In this document: in pieces, positions 34,367 to 43,750 of the stretch
Numbering within the stretch: position 1 is the stretch's first letter
Layout: each line of letters opens with the position of its first letter
DNA from: Amycolatopsis nivea
Lineage (GTDB): Bacteria; Actinomycetota; Actinomycetes; Mycobacteriales; Pseudonocardiaceae
Direction: 5' to 3'
Assembly: GCF_004522235.1 (NCBI RefSeq)
Contig: NZ_SDLT01000005.1
Span: forward strand, 186,001 to 250,000
Length of the DNA stretch: 64,000 nucleotides
Notes under the pieces: generated by a model
Database searches by the model: none
The model's input: the letters and a program-made list of their open reading frames with translations, nothing else
What the model was told of the DNA's origin: nothing
Program-made: the position numbers and the translations under genes

Positions 34367-34426
34367 GTGGGGTGCCTTTCGCTGGTGGGGACCCCAGTCT
34401 GCCGCCGGGTCGCGGGGCGGGCGGGA

Positions 34427-34711
34427 TCAGGCCAGTTCGGCGGAGACGACCGACGAGAGGGCCCGCAGCGCGTCCAGCAGGGCGTCGAGTGCGTCGGGGC
34501 TGACCAGGACCGTGCTGACCATGCTGCTTTCCCGGACTCCCTCGCGGACGTCGACGGACAGCTCGTGGATCAGCTTCCCGTGCTGGGTCAGCGTCGCGAC
34601 CAAGGCGGGGATCTGGTCGATGCCGCCGACGAAGTACGTCGCGATCCGGCGGCGGACCAACATCGCCGGGGCCGAGGTGTACGGGGCGGAGGAAAAGGTG
34701 CTCAAGGACAT
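34427..34711 (-). CDS. 94-aa hypothetical protein
   Basis: The ATG at 34709-34711 has CCGGAG 8 nt upstream. The peptide contains ATYFVGGIDQIPALVATLTQHGKLIHELSVDV and a C-terminal helix (ALDALLDALRALSSVVSAELA), with alternating strand/helix character like a small ACT- or ferredoxin-like fold. No family is recognised. It is upstream of and co-directional with the SDR. Confidence 0.6.
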   Translation of the reverse strand: MSLSTFSSAPYTSAPAMLVRRRIATYFVGGIDQIPALVATLTQHGKLIHELSVDVREGVRESSMVSTVLVSPDALDALLDALRALSSVVSAELA

Positions 34712-34912
34712 GGCGTACTCCGGGAGGAAGTTCTGGCGAGGGAAAGAAGGGCCAGGTCCCGAAGCAAAAACCGCATACCGGCATCGCGCGCCGGCAGCCT
34801 GGTTCAGCCGGCGCGCCGGGTTACGAGTCGCTCGGACGTCATGAGGCGCAGCACGGCGACAGGCTAACACGGCGCCGCGCGAAGGCAAAAGAATCCACAA
34901 TGGACTGACGGC

Positions 34913-36154
34913 TCAGCCGGGCTCGTTCCACGGCAGCCGCTTGCGCAGCGAAGTGGCCGCACGCAGGGCGACTTCCACTTCCAGCCGATGCTCGGCGAGC
35001 GGTCGTCCGCACAGTTCCTCGGCCTTGCGGACGCGATAGTGAACGGTGTTCTTGTGCAGGTGCAGCCGGGCGGCGGCGTGCGTGTAGCTGCCGTCGGTGT
35101 CGAGGAAGACTCGCAGCGTCTCGCGCAGTTGCTCGGTGCCGGGATCGTCGGCGACGAGGTCTCCCAGGACGCGCGCGATCCAGCGGTAGACGTCGTCGGA
35201 CTGTTCGGTGAGCAGGGCGGCGATCGCGACGTCGTCGAACAGCACCACGTTCTGGCTCTGGTCCTCGTCGGTCTCCGCGACCGCCCGTGCCCGGACCGCC
35301 TCGCGCAGGGAGCCGCGGAATCCGGCCAGCCCGTAGCCGGGCGCGCCGAGGGCCAGTCGCAGGCCGCCGCCGATGGTTGTCACGCCCGAGTGGAGGCGTT
35401 CGACCTCGATGTCGTCACGTTCCGTGCTGACTGTCCAGCTCCACAGTGTGCGGTCGTCGGCCAGCATGGTCAGGGCTGGACCTCGCCCGCACACCTCCTG
35501 GAGCAATCGCGCCGCGGCCTGCAGTTCGCCCGCGCCCTCGGCGGGCAGCCACGCGACGGCCGCGCAGTGCCACTGCCGCATCGGGAAGGCGAGCAACTGC
35601 TGCGCGGCGTCCTCGGTCAGCGTGTCCGAATCGAGCACCAGACGGATCTGCGCCGCCCGTGCGGCTCCGGTGCGGCTGCTCCAGCGCCGGCGTTCGGTTT
35701 CGAAGATGTCGATCAGGCCCTCGATGACCTGGTCGATGTAGCGGTTGGTGCGCCGCGACAGTTCGGCGAGCACCGCGAGCGCCAGCTGGGTGTCGATGTT
35801 CGGCTGCCGTTCCAGCGCCTCGATCGCCCACTGCTCGAACCGGTGCTCGCCGAGCCGGTACGCGCGCAGCAGCGCCTCCAGTGACAGCTCGTGCTGGGCG
35901 AACCGGCGCGCGTACTCGGCCGCGGCGGGCGGGACGGTGATCCGGTCGAGCGGGATGGAATGCGACAGCATGTCGAGGATCGCGACCAGATTCGCCGAGG
36001 TGCTGGCGATCATGAGCTTGCGGACCGTCTCGTCGTGCCGGAATTCCGGGATCATCTCGACGAACCAGTCGGTGAGTTCGGTGGTGCGGGCGGCGAGGTC
36101 GGCGTCGATGGCGTGCGCGATCTCGGCCACGACGGCGTCGACGGCGTCGGACAT
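34913..36154 (-). CDS. PucR/CdaR-type transcriptional regulator (GGDEF-like + HTH_30)
   Basis: 413 aa from the ATG at 36152-36154. The N-terminal half is helical (RsbRD-like sensor: LTDWFVEMIPEFRHDETVRKL). The centre resembles the degenerate GGDEF-like domain of PucR proteins. The C-terminus has the Fis-like helix-turn-helix LDTDGSYTHAAARLHLHKNTVHYRVRKAEEL. It is divergent from the acyl-CoA ligase that opens the lipid locus, and an inverted repeat lies between them, so regulation of that locus is likely. Confidence 0.88.
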   Translation of the reverse strand: MSDAVDAVVAEIAHAIDADLAARTTELTDWFVEMIPEFRHDETVRKLMIASTSANLVAILDMLSHSIPLDRITVPPAAAEYARRFAQHELSLEALLRAYRLGEHRFEQWAIEALERQPNIDTQLALAVLAELSRRTNRYIDQVIEGLIDIFETERRRWSSRTGAARAAQIRLVLDSDTLTEDAAQQLLAFPMRQWHCAAVAWLPAEGAGELQAAARLLQEVCGRGPALTMLADDRTLWSWTVSTERDDIEVERLHSGVTTIGGGLRLALGAPGYGLAGFRGSLREAVRARAVAETDEDQSQNVVLFDDVAIAALLTEQSDDVYRWIARVLGDLVADDPGTEQLRETLRVFLDTDGSYTHAAARLHLHKNTVHYRVRKAEELCGRPLAEHRLEVEVALRAATSLRKRLPWNEPG

Positions 36155-36225
36155 GGCGGTCAGGGTAACCACCGGACCGCCTCAGCGACAGGCGAGCGGC
36201 GTCGTTCACCCCCTCGGTGCAGGCG

Positions 36226-36244
36226 GTTGTGACCCCGGCACAAC
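36226..36244. promoter_or_regulatory. Candidate operator between PucR-type gene and ligase
   Basis: GTTGTG (36226-36231) and CACAAC (36239-36244) are separated by ACCCCGG. The repeat sits roughly midway in the 188-bp divergent region. It is short, and its assignment to the PucR-type regulator is an inference. Confidence 0.45.
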
Positions 36245-36342
36245 GACCGGCGGACCCTTCGGTTCTGCGGCCTATGGCCTGGGTCACGGCCCGTCCTTAC
36301 CGTCATTTCCCACCTGAGCCGCACTGGGAAAGGACTTCGACG

Positions 36343-37785
36343 ATGCACCTCGCGGCGCTGCCTGAGGAACGGGCCCGGCGAAACCCGAACCGGCCGTGTC
36401 TCGCTGACGAACACGGCGAACTCGGCAACGCCGGTTTCGCGGTGCGGGTGCGCAGCGCGGCGGCCGCGTTGCGGGCCCGCGGGGTCGGCGCTGGCGACGT
36501 CGTCGCGGTGCTGCTGCCGAATCGCGTCGAGTTCGCGGTGGTGTTGTTCGCTGCCTGGCGGCTCGGTGCCGCGGTCACGCCGGTGAACCCGGAGCTGACC
36601 GACGGCGAAGCCTCGTTCCAGATCGCCGACGCGCGGGCGAAAGTCGTGGTGGGACACGGTGATTCGGACCTGGTGACGATGCGGGTCGAGGAACTGGCGA
36701 CCGCCGCTCCCGACGACGGTCCGGTGGCCGACGACGACCACGCGGTCGCGCTGCTCATCTACACCAGCGGCACCACGGGACAGCCGAAAGGCGTGGTGCT
36801 CGACCACCGCAACGTGCGAGTGATGACCGAAATGATCGTCGACGCGCTCGAACTCGGCCCAGCAGACCACAGTTTGCTGATTCTGCCGCTGTTCCATGTC
36901 AACGGAATCGTGGTCAGCGTGCTCGCGCCGCTGCTCGCTGGTGGCCGCTCGACGATCACTGCGAGATTCCGCGCCGACGACTTCTTCGACACAATCGAAC
37001 GCGTCCGTCCGACGTATTTCTCTGCCGTGCCAGCGATTTACGCCCGGTTGGCAGGTCTGCCGGACACCGTGCGGCCGGACACTTCGTCGCTGCGGCTGGC
37101 GGTTTGCGGTGCCGCGCCGATGCCCGCCGAGCTGATCCAGCGCGTCGAGGAACGGTTCGACGTGGTGGTCGTCGAGGGCTACGGACTGTCCGAGGGAAGT
37201 TGTGCTTCCACGCTGAATCCGCTGGCTGGGCCGCGTAAACCGGGCACCGTCGGGCTTCCGCTGCCCGGGCAGGAAGTCGCGCTGATGGACCCACGAGGAC
37301 AGCTGGTGACCGATGGTCCCGGCGAGGTCGTGGTCCGCGGTCCGAACGTGATGCGCGGCTACCTCAACCGGCCCGATGCGACCGCCGCCACGATCGTCGA
37401 CGGCTGGCTGCACACCGGCGACGTCGGGCGGTTCGACGAGGACGGCTACCTCGTCCTCGTCGACCGCATCAAGGACATGATCATCCGGGGCGGGGAGAAC
37501 CTCTACCCCAAGGAGATCGAGAACGCATTGCACGCACACCCGGCGGTGCTGGAAGCCGCGGTGGTCGGCGCGCCGCATCCGGTGCTCGGCGAACTGCCGG
37601 TGGCGACCGTGACGCTGTACCCGTCCAGGACAGCGAGCGAGGCCGAACTGCTTGCACACTGCCGGGAACGGCTGACCAGGGTCAAGGTGCCGGTGCGGAT
37701 CGACATCGTGCCCGCGCTGCCGCGGAACCCAGTCGGCAAAATCGACAAACCCGCGCTGCGCCGGGTACTCGCCGCGGCCAGCTGA
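36343..37785 (+). CDS. Fatty acid-CoA ligase (AMP-binding family)
   Basis: 480 aa. The ATG at 36343 has AAGGA 9 nt upstream; a longer frame to 36217 crosses the operator region and is rejected. All adenylation motifs are present: LLIYTSGTTGQPKGVVLDH, VEGYGLSEGS, DGWLHTGDVGRFDEDGYLVLVDRIKDMIIRGGENLYPKEIE, and the acylation Lys in NPVGKIDKPAL. It probably activates a fatty acid as acyl-CoA for the downstream membrane and FAD enzymes, with which it forms a three-gene unit. Confidence 0.93.
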   Translation: MHLAALPEERARRNPNRPCLADEHGELGNAGFAVRVRSAAAALRARGVGAGDVVAVLLPNRVEFAVVLFAAWRLGAAVTPVNPELTDGEASFQIADARAKVVVGHGDSDLVTMRVEELATAAPDDGPVADDDHAVALLIYTSGTTGQPKGVVLDHRNVRVMTEMIVDALELGPADHSLLILPLFHVNGIVVSVLAPLLAGGRSTITARFRADDFFDTIERVRPTYFSAVPAIYARLAGLPDTVRPDTSSLRLAVCGAAPMPAELIQRVEERFDVVVVEGYGLSEGSCASTLNPLAGPRKPGTVGLPLPGQEVALMDPRGQLVTDGPGEVVVRGPNVMRGYLNRPDATAATIVDGWLHTGDVGRFDEDGYLVLVDRIKDMIIRGGENLYPKEIENALHAHPAVLEAAVVGAPHPVLGELPVATVTLYPSRTASEAELLAHCRERLTRVKVPVRIDIVPALPRNPVGKIDKPALRRVLAAAS

Positions 37786-37859
37786 TCCGAATCTGAAAGA
37801 AAAATCCGTGCCCGCAGTGACGGGCCCGGTCGATGCTGCCCGGAGAAAGGCGGAGAACA

Positions 37860-39644
37860 ATGGGGTTCAAGACAGGGGACTTTCCCCCGGTCGATCCGGA
37901 AACCTTCCTGCGGAAGCCACTGTTCGAACGAACCAAGGCACTCGCACTGCACTGGGTCCAGTTCGGATTCGGCTCGCCCAAGATGATTCCGGCCACGTAC
38001 GTGGTGAAGCTGGTTTTCCTCTACGTGCTGGCCGGGGTCGCGTTGGCGACCGCGACGTCCGGTGTCGGCCCGTTCTGGGACGTCGCCGCGTGGTGGCACG
38101 AACCAGTGGTTTACCAAAAGCTCGTGCTGTGGACGGTATTCCTGGAAACGGTCGGCGTCGCCGGCTCCTGGGGTCCGATCGCGGGCAAGTTCAAGCCGAT
38201 GACCGGCGGGATCCTGTTCTGGGCGCGGCCCGGAACGATCCGGTTGCGGCCGTGGAAGCGTGTGCCGTTCACCGCGGGCGACCGGCGGAACGGCTTCGAT
38301 GTGCTGCTGTACCTGGCTTTCCTCGCCACACTGCTGACCGCGGTCGTGCTTCCCGGTGTCCCGGACGCCGCGTTGTCGGCCGCATTGCCCGGCAACACCT
38401 CCGGACTCGTGCGTCCGGCATTGCTGATCGCGCCGATCGTGCTGTACGTGCTGAATGGATTGCGGGACAAGACAATTTTCCTCGCCGCTCGCGGTGAACA
38501 GTATCTGCCCGCGTTGGTGTTCTTCGCCTTCCTGCCGTTCGTGAACATGATCATCGCCGCGAAACTGCTGATCTGCACTGTCTGGATCGGCGCGGGCGTC
38601 TCGAAGTTCGGCAAGCACTTCACGAATGTGGTGCCGCCGATGGTGTCCAACAGTCCGTGTGTTCCGTTCAAGTGGTTGAAGCGCGCGCATTACCGGAATT
38701 TCCCGAACGATATCCGTCCGTCGAAGCTCGCGTCGTTCATGGCGCACGTCGGCGGGACGACGGTGGAAATCATCACGCCGCTGGTTTTGCTGTTCTCCAC
38801 CAATCACTGGGTCACGCTCGCCGGGGTCGCGCTGATGGTGGTGTTCCACCTCTTCATCACGTCCACGTTCCCGCTGGCGGTGCCGCTGGAGTGGAACATT
38901 CTCTTCGGCTACCTCGCGATCTTCCTGTTCCTCGGCTTCCCGGCGAGCGCTGGGTACGGCGTCGGCGACATGACGCCGGGCTGGCTCGCCGTCGTGATCG
39001 CGGCCGCGCTGCTGTTCTTCCCGATCTTGGGCAATCTGCGGCCGGACCTGGTGTCGTTCCTGCCGTCTATGCGGCAGTACGCGGGCAACTGGGCGTCGGC
39101 GCTGTGGGCGTTCGCGCCGGGGGCCGAGGCGAAGCTGAACACGCTGCCGCACCGGCCGACGAAGAACCAGGTCGACCAGTTGCAGGCGATGGGTTATCCG
39201 GCGGAGGTCGCCGAGATCACCATGCAGCAGACGATCGCCTGGCGGTCGATGCACAGCCAGGGCCGCGGGCTGTTCTCGGTGCTGGCGAAGAACCTGCCGG
39301 ACCTCGAGACGCGGACCGTGCGCGAGGCCGAGTTCGGCTGCAACTCGATCATCGGGTTCAACTTCGGCGACGGGCACCTGCACGACCTCAGCTTCGTCAA
39401 CGCGGTGCAGAAGCGGGTCGGCTTCGCGCCTGGCGAATGGATCGTGGTGTGGGTCGAGTCGCAGGCCATCCACTCGAAGGTGCAGCATTACCAGGTGATT
39501 GACGCGGCGCTGGGCGTGATCGAACGCGGCCACTGGACGGTGGGCGACGCGGTCAACGAACAGCCGTGGCTGCCGAACGGACCGATCCCGCTCACCGTCA
39601 CCTGGACCGCGAGCCCGGCGACGACGAGCAGCGTGCTGGCATGA
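37860..39644 (+). CDS. DUF3556-like polytopic membrane protein
   Basis: 594 aa starting at MGFKTGDFPPVDPETFL, with GGAGAA upstream. About 10 membrane segments are visible (KLVFLYVLAGVALATA, VLLYLAFLATLLTAVVLPG, YLPALVFFAFLPFVNMIIAA, TLAGVALMVVFHLFI and others). There are loop motifs with His (FGKHFTNVVPP, FMAHVGGTTVEIITPLVLLF) and a C-terminal soluble domain (EFGCNSIIGFNFGDGHLHDL). This architecture matches the actinobacterial DUF3556 family, whose function is unknown but which accompanies lipid genes. Its stop overlaps the start of the FAD enzyme (ATGA). Confidence 0.85.
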   Translation: MGFKTGDFPPVDPETFLRKPLFERTKALALHWVQFGFGSPKMIPATYVVKLVFLYVLAGVALATATSGVGPFWDVAAWWHEPVVYQKLVLWTVFLETVGVAGSWGPIAGKFKPMTGGILFWARPGTIRLRPWKRVPFTAGDRRNGFDVLLYLAFLATLLTAVVLPGVPDAALSAALPGNTSGLVRPALLIAPIVLYVLNGLRDKTIFLAARGEQYLPALVFFAFLPFVNMIIAAKLLICTVWIGAGVSKFGKHFTNVVPPMVSNSPCVPFKWLKRAHYRNFPNDIRPSKLASFMAHVGGTTVEIITPLVLLFSTNHWVTLAGVALMVVFHLFITSTFPLAVPLEWNILFGYLAIFLFLGFPASAGYGVGDMTPGWLAVVIAAALLFFPILGNLRPDLVSFLPSMRQYAGNWASALWAFAPGAEAKLNTLPHRPTKNQVDQLQAMGYPAEVAEITMQQTIAWRSMHSQGRGLFSVLAKNLPDLETRTVREAEFGCNSIIGFNFGDGHLHDLSFVNAVQKRVGFAPGEWIVVWVESQAIHSKVQHYQVIDAALGVIERGHWTVGDAVNEQPWLPNGPIPLTVTWTASPATTSSVLA

Positions 39645-41056
39645 CTACGGCGGTGGTGGTCGGCAGCGGACCCAACGGGCTCGCCGCGGCGGCTGTGCTG
39701 GCTCGCGCCGGGGTCGACGTGACGGTGCTGGAGGCCGCCGACGAGATCGGCGGCGGCACCCGCACCTACGAGGCGATCGTCCCCGGCCTGCGCCACGACC
39801 ACTGCTCCGCGACGCATCCGATGGCGGTCGGCTCCCCGGTGCTGACCGACCTCGGGCTCGACCGGTACGGCCTGCGCTGGCGGCTGCCGGAAATCGACTG
39901 CGTGCATCCGCTCGACGACGGCACCGCCGGTGTCCTGCGACGCTCGGTCTCCGGCACCGCCGCCGGGCTCGGCGCGGACGAACGTCGCTGGTCAGCGCTG
40001 TTCTCCTCGCCCGCGCAGAACTACGACGCGCTGAGCGAGGACATCCTCGGGCCACTGTTGCGAGTGCCGAAACATCCGTTGCTGCTGGGTCGGTTCGGTC
40101 TGCCGACGGTCGCGCCGGCGACCGTGCTGGCCCGGTACTTCCGCACTCCCCAGGCTCGTGCGCTGTGGCTCGGGGTGGCGGCGCACGCGTTCCGGCCGCT
40201 CGACCGTCCGCTGTCGTCGGCGATCGGGCTCGGCATCCTCACCGCTGGTCACCGGCACGGCTGGGCGGTCGCCGAGGGCGGGTCGCGGGCGATCAGCGAC
40301 GCCTTGGCCGCACTGATCGCCGACTTCGGCGGGAAGATCGAGACTGGCGTGCGGGTGGAGTCGGTTTCGCAGCTGCCGCGAGCGGACGTGGTGGTGTGGG
40401 ACGTCGGCCCGAGCGCTCTCGCGCAGGTGCTCGGCGACCGGTTGCCGCCGCGGATTCGACGGGCGTACGAGAAGTTTCGCTACGGTCCCGGCGCGTTCAA
40501 AGTGGACTTCGCGGTGAAGGGCGGGATTCCGTGGCGGTCACCGGAAGCGCGGGCGTCCGGGACTGTCCACTTGGGAGGATCGGCGACGGAGGTCGTTGCT
40601 GGCGAACGTGATGTACACAGTGGACGGATGCCGGAGCGACCGTTCGTTTTGCTGGGACAGCAGTATCTGGCTGATCCGACGCGTTCGGTCGGGGATGTGC
40701 ATCCGGTGTGGGCGTACGCGCATGTGCCGCATGGATTCACCGGTGACGCTACTGAGGCGATCACTGCGCAGATCGAACGGTTCGCGCCGGGTTTCCGGGA
40801 GCGGGTCATTGGTTCGGTGACGACGTCGTCGGCGGAATTCGCTGCGGAGAACCCGAATTTCGTCGGCGGCAACATCCTCACCGGCGCGAAAGACCTGCGG
40901 CAGCTGGTTTTCGGCCCGCGGACGACGTTGCAGCCGTATGACGTGGGTGTCCCCGGGCATTTCGTTTGTTCCGCGGCCACGCCGCCGGGACCGGGTGCGC
41001 ACGGGATGTGCGGCAGCCACGCGGCGGCGCGGGCGTTGCGGTATCTGCGGCGGTGA
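39641..41056 (+). CDS. Phytoene-dehydrogenase-like FAD oxidoreductase
   Basis: 471 aa, with the ATG at 39641 overlapping the previous stop by 4 bp. The N-terminal dinucleotide motif VVVGSGPNGLAAAAVLARAGVDVTVLEAADEIGGGTRT is that of carotenoid/retinol desaturase-type FAD proteins (NAD(P)/FAD-dependent, CrtI superfamily). The C-terminus keeps the second FAD contact (SAATPPGPGAHGMCGSHAAARAL). No carotenoid genes are nearby. Coupling to a ligase and DUF3556 protein suggests desaturation or oxidation of a lipid chain. Confidence 0.88.
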   Translation: MTTAVVVGSGPNGLAAAAVLARAGVDVTVLEAADEIGGGTRTYEAIVPGLRHDHCSATHPMAVGSPVLTDLGLDRYGLRWRLPEIDCVHPLDDGTAGVLRRSVSGTAAGLGADERRWSALFSSPAQNYDALSEDILGPLLRVPKHPLLLGRFGLPTVAPATVLARYFRTPQARALWLGVAAHAFRPLDRPLSSAIGLGILTAGHRHGWAVAEGGSRAISDALAALIADFGGKIETGVRVESVSQLPRADVVVWDVGPSALAQVLGDRLPPRIRRAYEKFRYGPGAFKVDFAVKGGIPWRSPEARASGTVHLGGSATEVVAGERDVHSGRMPERPFVLLGQQYLADPTRSVGDVHPVWAYAHVPHGFTGDATEAITAQIERFAPGFRERVIGSVTTSSAEFAAENPNFVGGNILTGAKDLRQLVFGPRTTLQPYDVGVPGHFVCSAATPPGPGAHGMCGSHAAARALRYLRR

Positions 41057-41060
41057 CGGG

Positions 41061-42611
41061 TCAGCGGAGAAGGACGCCCGGGTTCAGGATCCCGGCTGGG
41101 TCGAGGGCGTTTTTCGCCGCGGAGAGGGCGGCGGCGAACGGGTCCGGGCGCTGCCGGTCGTACCACGGGCGGTGGTCGCGGCCGACCGAATGGTGGTGGG
41201 TGATCGTGCCGCCGTTGGCCAGGATCGCTTCGGACACCGCGGTTTTCAGCTCGTCCCACTGTGCGACGGTGCTGCTCCAGCGTCCGGTCGCGTAGATGCC
41301 GTAGTACGGCGCGGGGCCGTCCGGGTAGACGTGGGTGAACCGGCAGGTCACCACGCCCGCGCCGCAGATCTCGGCGATCGCCGCGTTCGCGGCCGTCGTG
41401 ATCGCTTCGTGCAGGGTCTCGAACGCGTCCCAGGTGCAGGCGGTCTCGAAGGTCTCCACCACCATCGACCGGCGGGCGAGGGCGTCGCGCTGGTACGGCA
41501 TGCGCAGGAACGCCGAACGCCACGTCGAACCCGACTCGCCGCGGCGGGCGGTGACGGTGCCGCCGTGGTCGGCGGTGAGTTCGAGGGCGCGGTCCAGCCA
41601 GGCGTCCACCGGATGGTCGGCAGACTCGAACGCGAGCAGCAGCAAGCCGTCTGCCTGGACGCCGGTGTTGAGGAACGCTTCGGCGGCGTCAAGGAGACGG
41701 CAGTTCGCCGGGTAGAGGCCGGACTGGGCGATCGCCCGGGTCGCTTGCACCGCGTCGGAGTACCGGGCGAAGCTGACTGACGCTTTCGCTTGCCAGCGAG
41801 GGCGTTCTTGCAGCCGCATCCAGGCTTCGGTGATCACGCCGAGGGTGCCTTCCGAGCCGAGAAACAACCGATCCGGCGACGGTCCGGCCCCCGATCCGGG
41901 CAGCCGCCGCGACTCGCTGACTCCGGCCGGGGTCACGACGCGCAGCGACTCGGCGAGGTCGTCGATGTGCGTGGCCAGGGTGGCGAAGTGACCGCCGGCG
42001 CGGGTCGCGAGCCAGCCGCCGAGCGTGGAGTGCGTGAACGACTGGGGGTAGTGCCGCAGCGTCAGCCCGTGCGGGCGGAGCTGGTCCTCGAGCGCCGGTC
42101 CGTACACCCCGGCCTGGATTCGCGCGGCGCGGCTCGTCCGGTCGATCTCCACGACCTGGTCGAGGCGGCCGAGGTCCAGCGACACCGCGGGCGCGGGGAA
42201 CCGCGGTTCGATGCCGCCGACGACGGAACTGCCGCCGCCATACGGGATTAGCGGCGTGCCGTCGGTGGAACACCAGTCCAGGAGATCGAGCACGTCCTGC
42301 TCGGATTCCGGACGCGCGACGATGTCCGGCACCGCTTCGACCCGGCCTTCCAGGTTCCGGACGACGTCGCGGAACGCCTTGCCGCGCGCGTGCGACAGCC
42401 GGTCGGTCCAGTCGGTCGAGCACAACCGGGCCAGCGCGGTGGGCGGGCGGAGCCGGGACGGCGGCACCGGCAGGTCGTCCGGCGGGGGCGGGGCGTGGTC
42501 GGTGAAGTCGTGGGCGGGCAGGAAGGCGGCCGTGCGCGCGACCAGCGCCTCCGCTTCTTCGGCGGTCAGTGCTTCCTCGACGTCGCCCCAACCCCACCAG
42601 GACCGTGTCAT
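41061..42611 (-). CDS. FAD-binding oxidase, alkyl-dihydroxyacetonephosphate synthase-like
   Basis: 516 aa; the ATG has GGAAGGGAG upstream. The PCMH FAD domain shows PLIPYGGGSSVVGGI, the GVYGPALEDQLRPHGLTLRHYPQS stretch and STLGGWLATRAGGHFATLATHIDD, all strongly like AgpS/ADPS. GSEGTLGVITEAWM and the C-terminal HHHSVGRDHRPWY (His-rich active-site segment of ADPS) are kept. ADPS swaps the acyl chain of acyl-DHAP for a fatty alcohol, forming the ether bond. This makes ether-lipid synthesis the leading hypothesis for the locus. It is divergent from the DUF gene. Confidence 0.88.
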   Translation of the reverse strand: MTRSWWGWGDVEEALTAEEAEALVARTAAFLPAHDFTDHAPPPPDDLPVPPSRLRPPTALARLCSTDWTDRLSHARGKAFRDVVRNLEGRVEAVPDIVARPESEQDVLDLLDWCSTDGTPLIPYGGGSSVVGGIEPRFPAPAVSLDLGRLDQVVEIDRTSRAARIQAGVYGPALEDQLRPHGLTLRHYPQSFTHSTLGGWLATRAGGHFATLATHIDDLAESLRVVTPAGVSESRRLPGSGAGPSPDRLFLGSEGTLGVITEAWMRLQERPRWQAKASVSFARYSDAVQATRAIAQSGLYPANCRLLDAAEAFLNTGVQADGLLLLAFESADHPVDAWLDRALELTADHGGTVTARRGESGSTWRSAFLRMPYQRDALARRSMVVETFETACTWDAFETLHEAITTAANAAIAEICGAGVVTCRFTHVYPDGPAPYYGIYATGRWSSTVAQWDELKTAVSEAILANGGTITHHHSVGRDHRPWYDRQRPDPFAAALSAAKNALDPAGILNPGVLLR

Positions 42612-42633
42612 CCGTCTGCTCCCTTCCGAATTG

Positions 42634-42658
42634 ACCCTTGAGTAACTTACTCTAGGGT
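42634..42658. promoter_or_regulatory. 25-bp near-perfect palindromic operator
   Basis: The core GAGTAA-C-TTACTC (42640-42652) is flanked by ACCCT (42634-42638) and AGGGT (42654-42658). Only the pair 42639/42653 does not match. TTGACC (42631) and TAGGGT (42653) form a -35/-10 pair with 16-bp spacing for the rightward gene, so the operator fills the spacer. It is the likely binding site of the nearby TetR protein. Confidence 0.85.
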
Positions 42659-42679
42659 AATAGGCATTGAGGAGGAAAG

Positions 42680-43750
42680 ATGAGCGTGCTGACCGCTGCC
42701 GCGCCGTTCGTGGTGAACAAGCTGCTTCCTCGCTTCGACCAGCGGATCGAGGAGTCCGCGAAGCCGTTCGACCGGCCCGGTCTGCTGCGGCCGCATCCGG
42801 GCTCGCGGACCTGGGCGTGGACGCATTACGGCATTTTCGTGCCGGAGCTGCCGCGGCCGCACCGCTACCTCAACACCATGACTTTGATCGGCAGCACCGG
42901 CGCGGTCTGTTTCGACAACGACTACCTCGCGACCTCCGACGCGCGCCGCACCACGACCGTTCTCTCGTCCACTGCCGCGCCTGGGCACCACCACTACCGG
43001 GCTTACGACTCGCGCACCGAATGCCGGTTCGCCGAGGACGGTTCGCGGCTGGAGTGGGATTCGGATCTGGCTATCGAAGCGGCGCATCCGTCGTATCAGG
43101 TGCACGCGCGGTACGACGGGTTCTCGGCGGACCTGGAGATCACCGCGACGCCGCAGGTCTCGTGGTTCGTGCGCAATCCGGCTTACGACCACTTGAGTCT
43201 GCTCGCCACCTTCACCGGGATGATCACTGACGACACCGGTGAGACGGAAATCGGCGGTCTCTGCACTGTGGAGTACGCGCGATCTCTTTCGCCGCAAGCA
43301 CTTCGGCGTTCGCCGTTGCCGCAGCGGTTCAAGCTGCCGATTGATTTCTTCACCTATCAGATCATCAATCTCGATGACCGGACACAGTTGTTGCTCACCG
43401 ACGTCCGCGCGGCTGGGGCGACGGCTTGCCGGCTGGCGCATCTGCGCACGCTCGGCGGTGACGCGGCGGTGTTTCGGGAGGTGCGGGTCGAGGTGGAGCA
43501 TCGGGCTGAGCCGGAGGTTGATCCGCGGGGGCGGGAGATGCGGGTTCCGGAGCGGTTCCGGTGGACGGTGCGGGACGGCGCGGAGGAGGTCGTGGCGGTG
43601 GAGGCGGTTGTGGACAGTCCGCTGCGGTACGGCCATGGGCGCGGTTATGTCGGTGCGTACACGTATTCCGGTGCGTTTCGGGGGCGGCCGGTTTCGGGGA
43701 GCGGGTACTTCGAGTGGGTGGATTGCGAGGTCAGCCGCGCAGGGAGGTGA
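42680..43750 (+). CDS. Uncharacterised protein of the lipid locus (DUF6670-like)
   Basis: 356 aa with a GAGGAGG site. The sequence is beta-rich (TWAWTHYGIFVPELPRPHRYLNTMTLIGSTG, FVRNPAYDHLSLLATFTGMI, FFTYQIINLDDRTQLLLTDVRA) and has no signal peptide. It resembles the carotenoid 1,2-hydratase/AttH-like (lipocalin-type) proteins and the DUF6670 group seen beside ether-lipid genes in mycobacteria and relatives. Assignment to that DUF is from memory of the pattern. It is controlled from the same divergent promoter as the ADPS-like gene, and its end overlaps the TetR gene by 20 bp. Confidence 0.75.
   Translation: MSVLTAAAPFVVNKLLPRFDQRIEESAKPFDRPGLLRPHPGSRTWAWTHYGIFVPELPRPHRYLNTMTLIGSTGAVCFDNDYLATSDARRTTTVLSSTAAPGHHHYRAYDSRTECRFAEDGSRLEWDSDLAIEAAHPSYQVHARYDGFSADLEITATPQVSWFVRNPAYDHLSLLATFTGMITDDTGETEIGGLCTVEYARSLSPQALRRSPLPQRFKLPIDFFTYQIINLDDRTQLLLTDVRAAGATACRLAHLRTLGGDAAVFREVRVEVEHRAEPEVDPRGREMRVPERFRWTVRDGAEEVVAVEAVVDSPLRYGHGRGYVGAYTYSGAFRGRPVSGSGYFEWVDCEVSRAGR

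Noticed and set aside
36160-37860. Long open frame (566 codons) opposite the acyl-CoA ligase
   Set aside because: The ligase has every adenylation motif. The antisense frame is low-complexity.
37503-39533. Long open frame (676 codons) on the minus strand
   Set aside because: It is antisense to the ligase and DUF3556 genes, consists largely of R/H/Q/E repeats, and lacks any domain.
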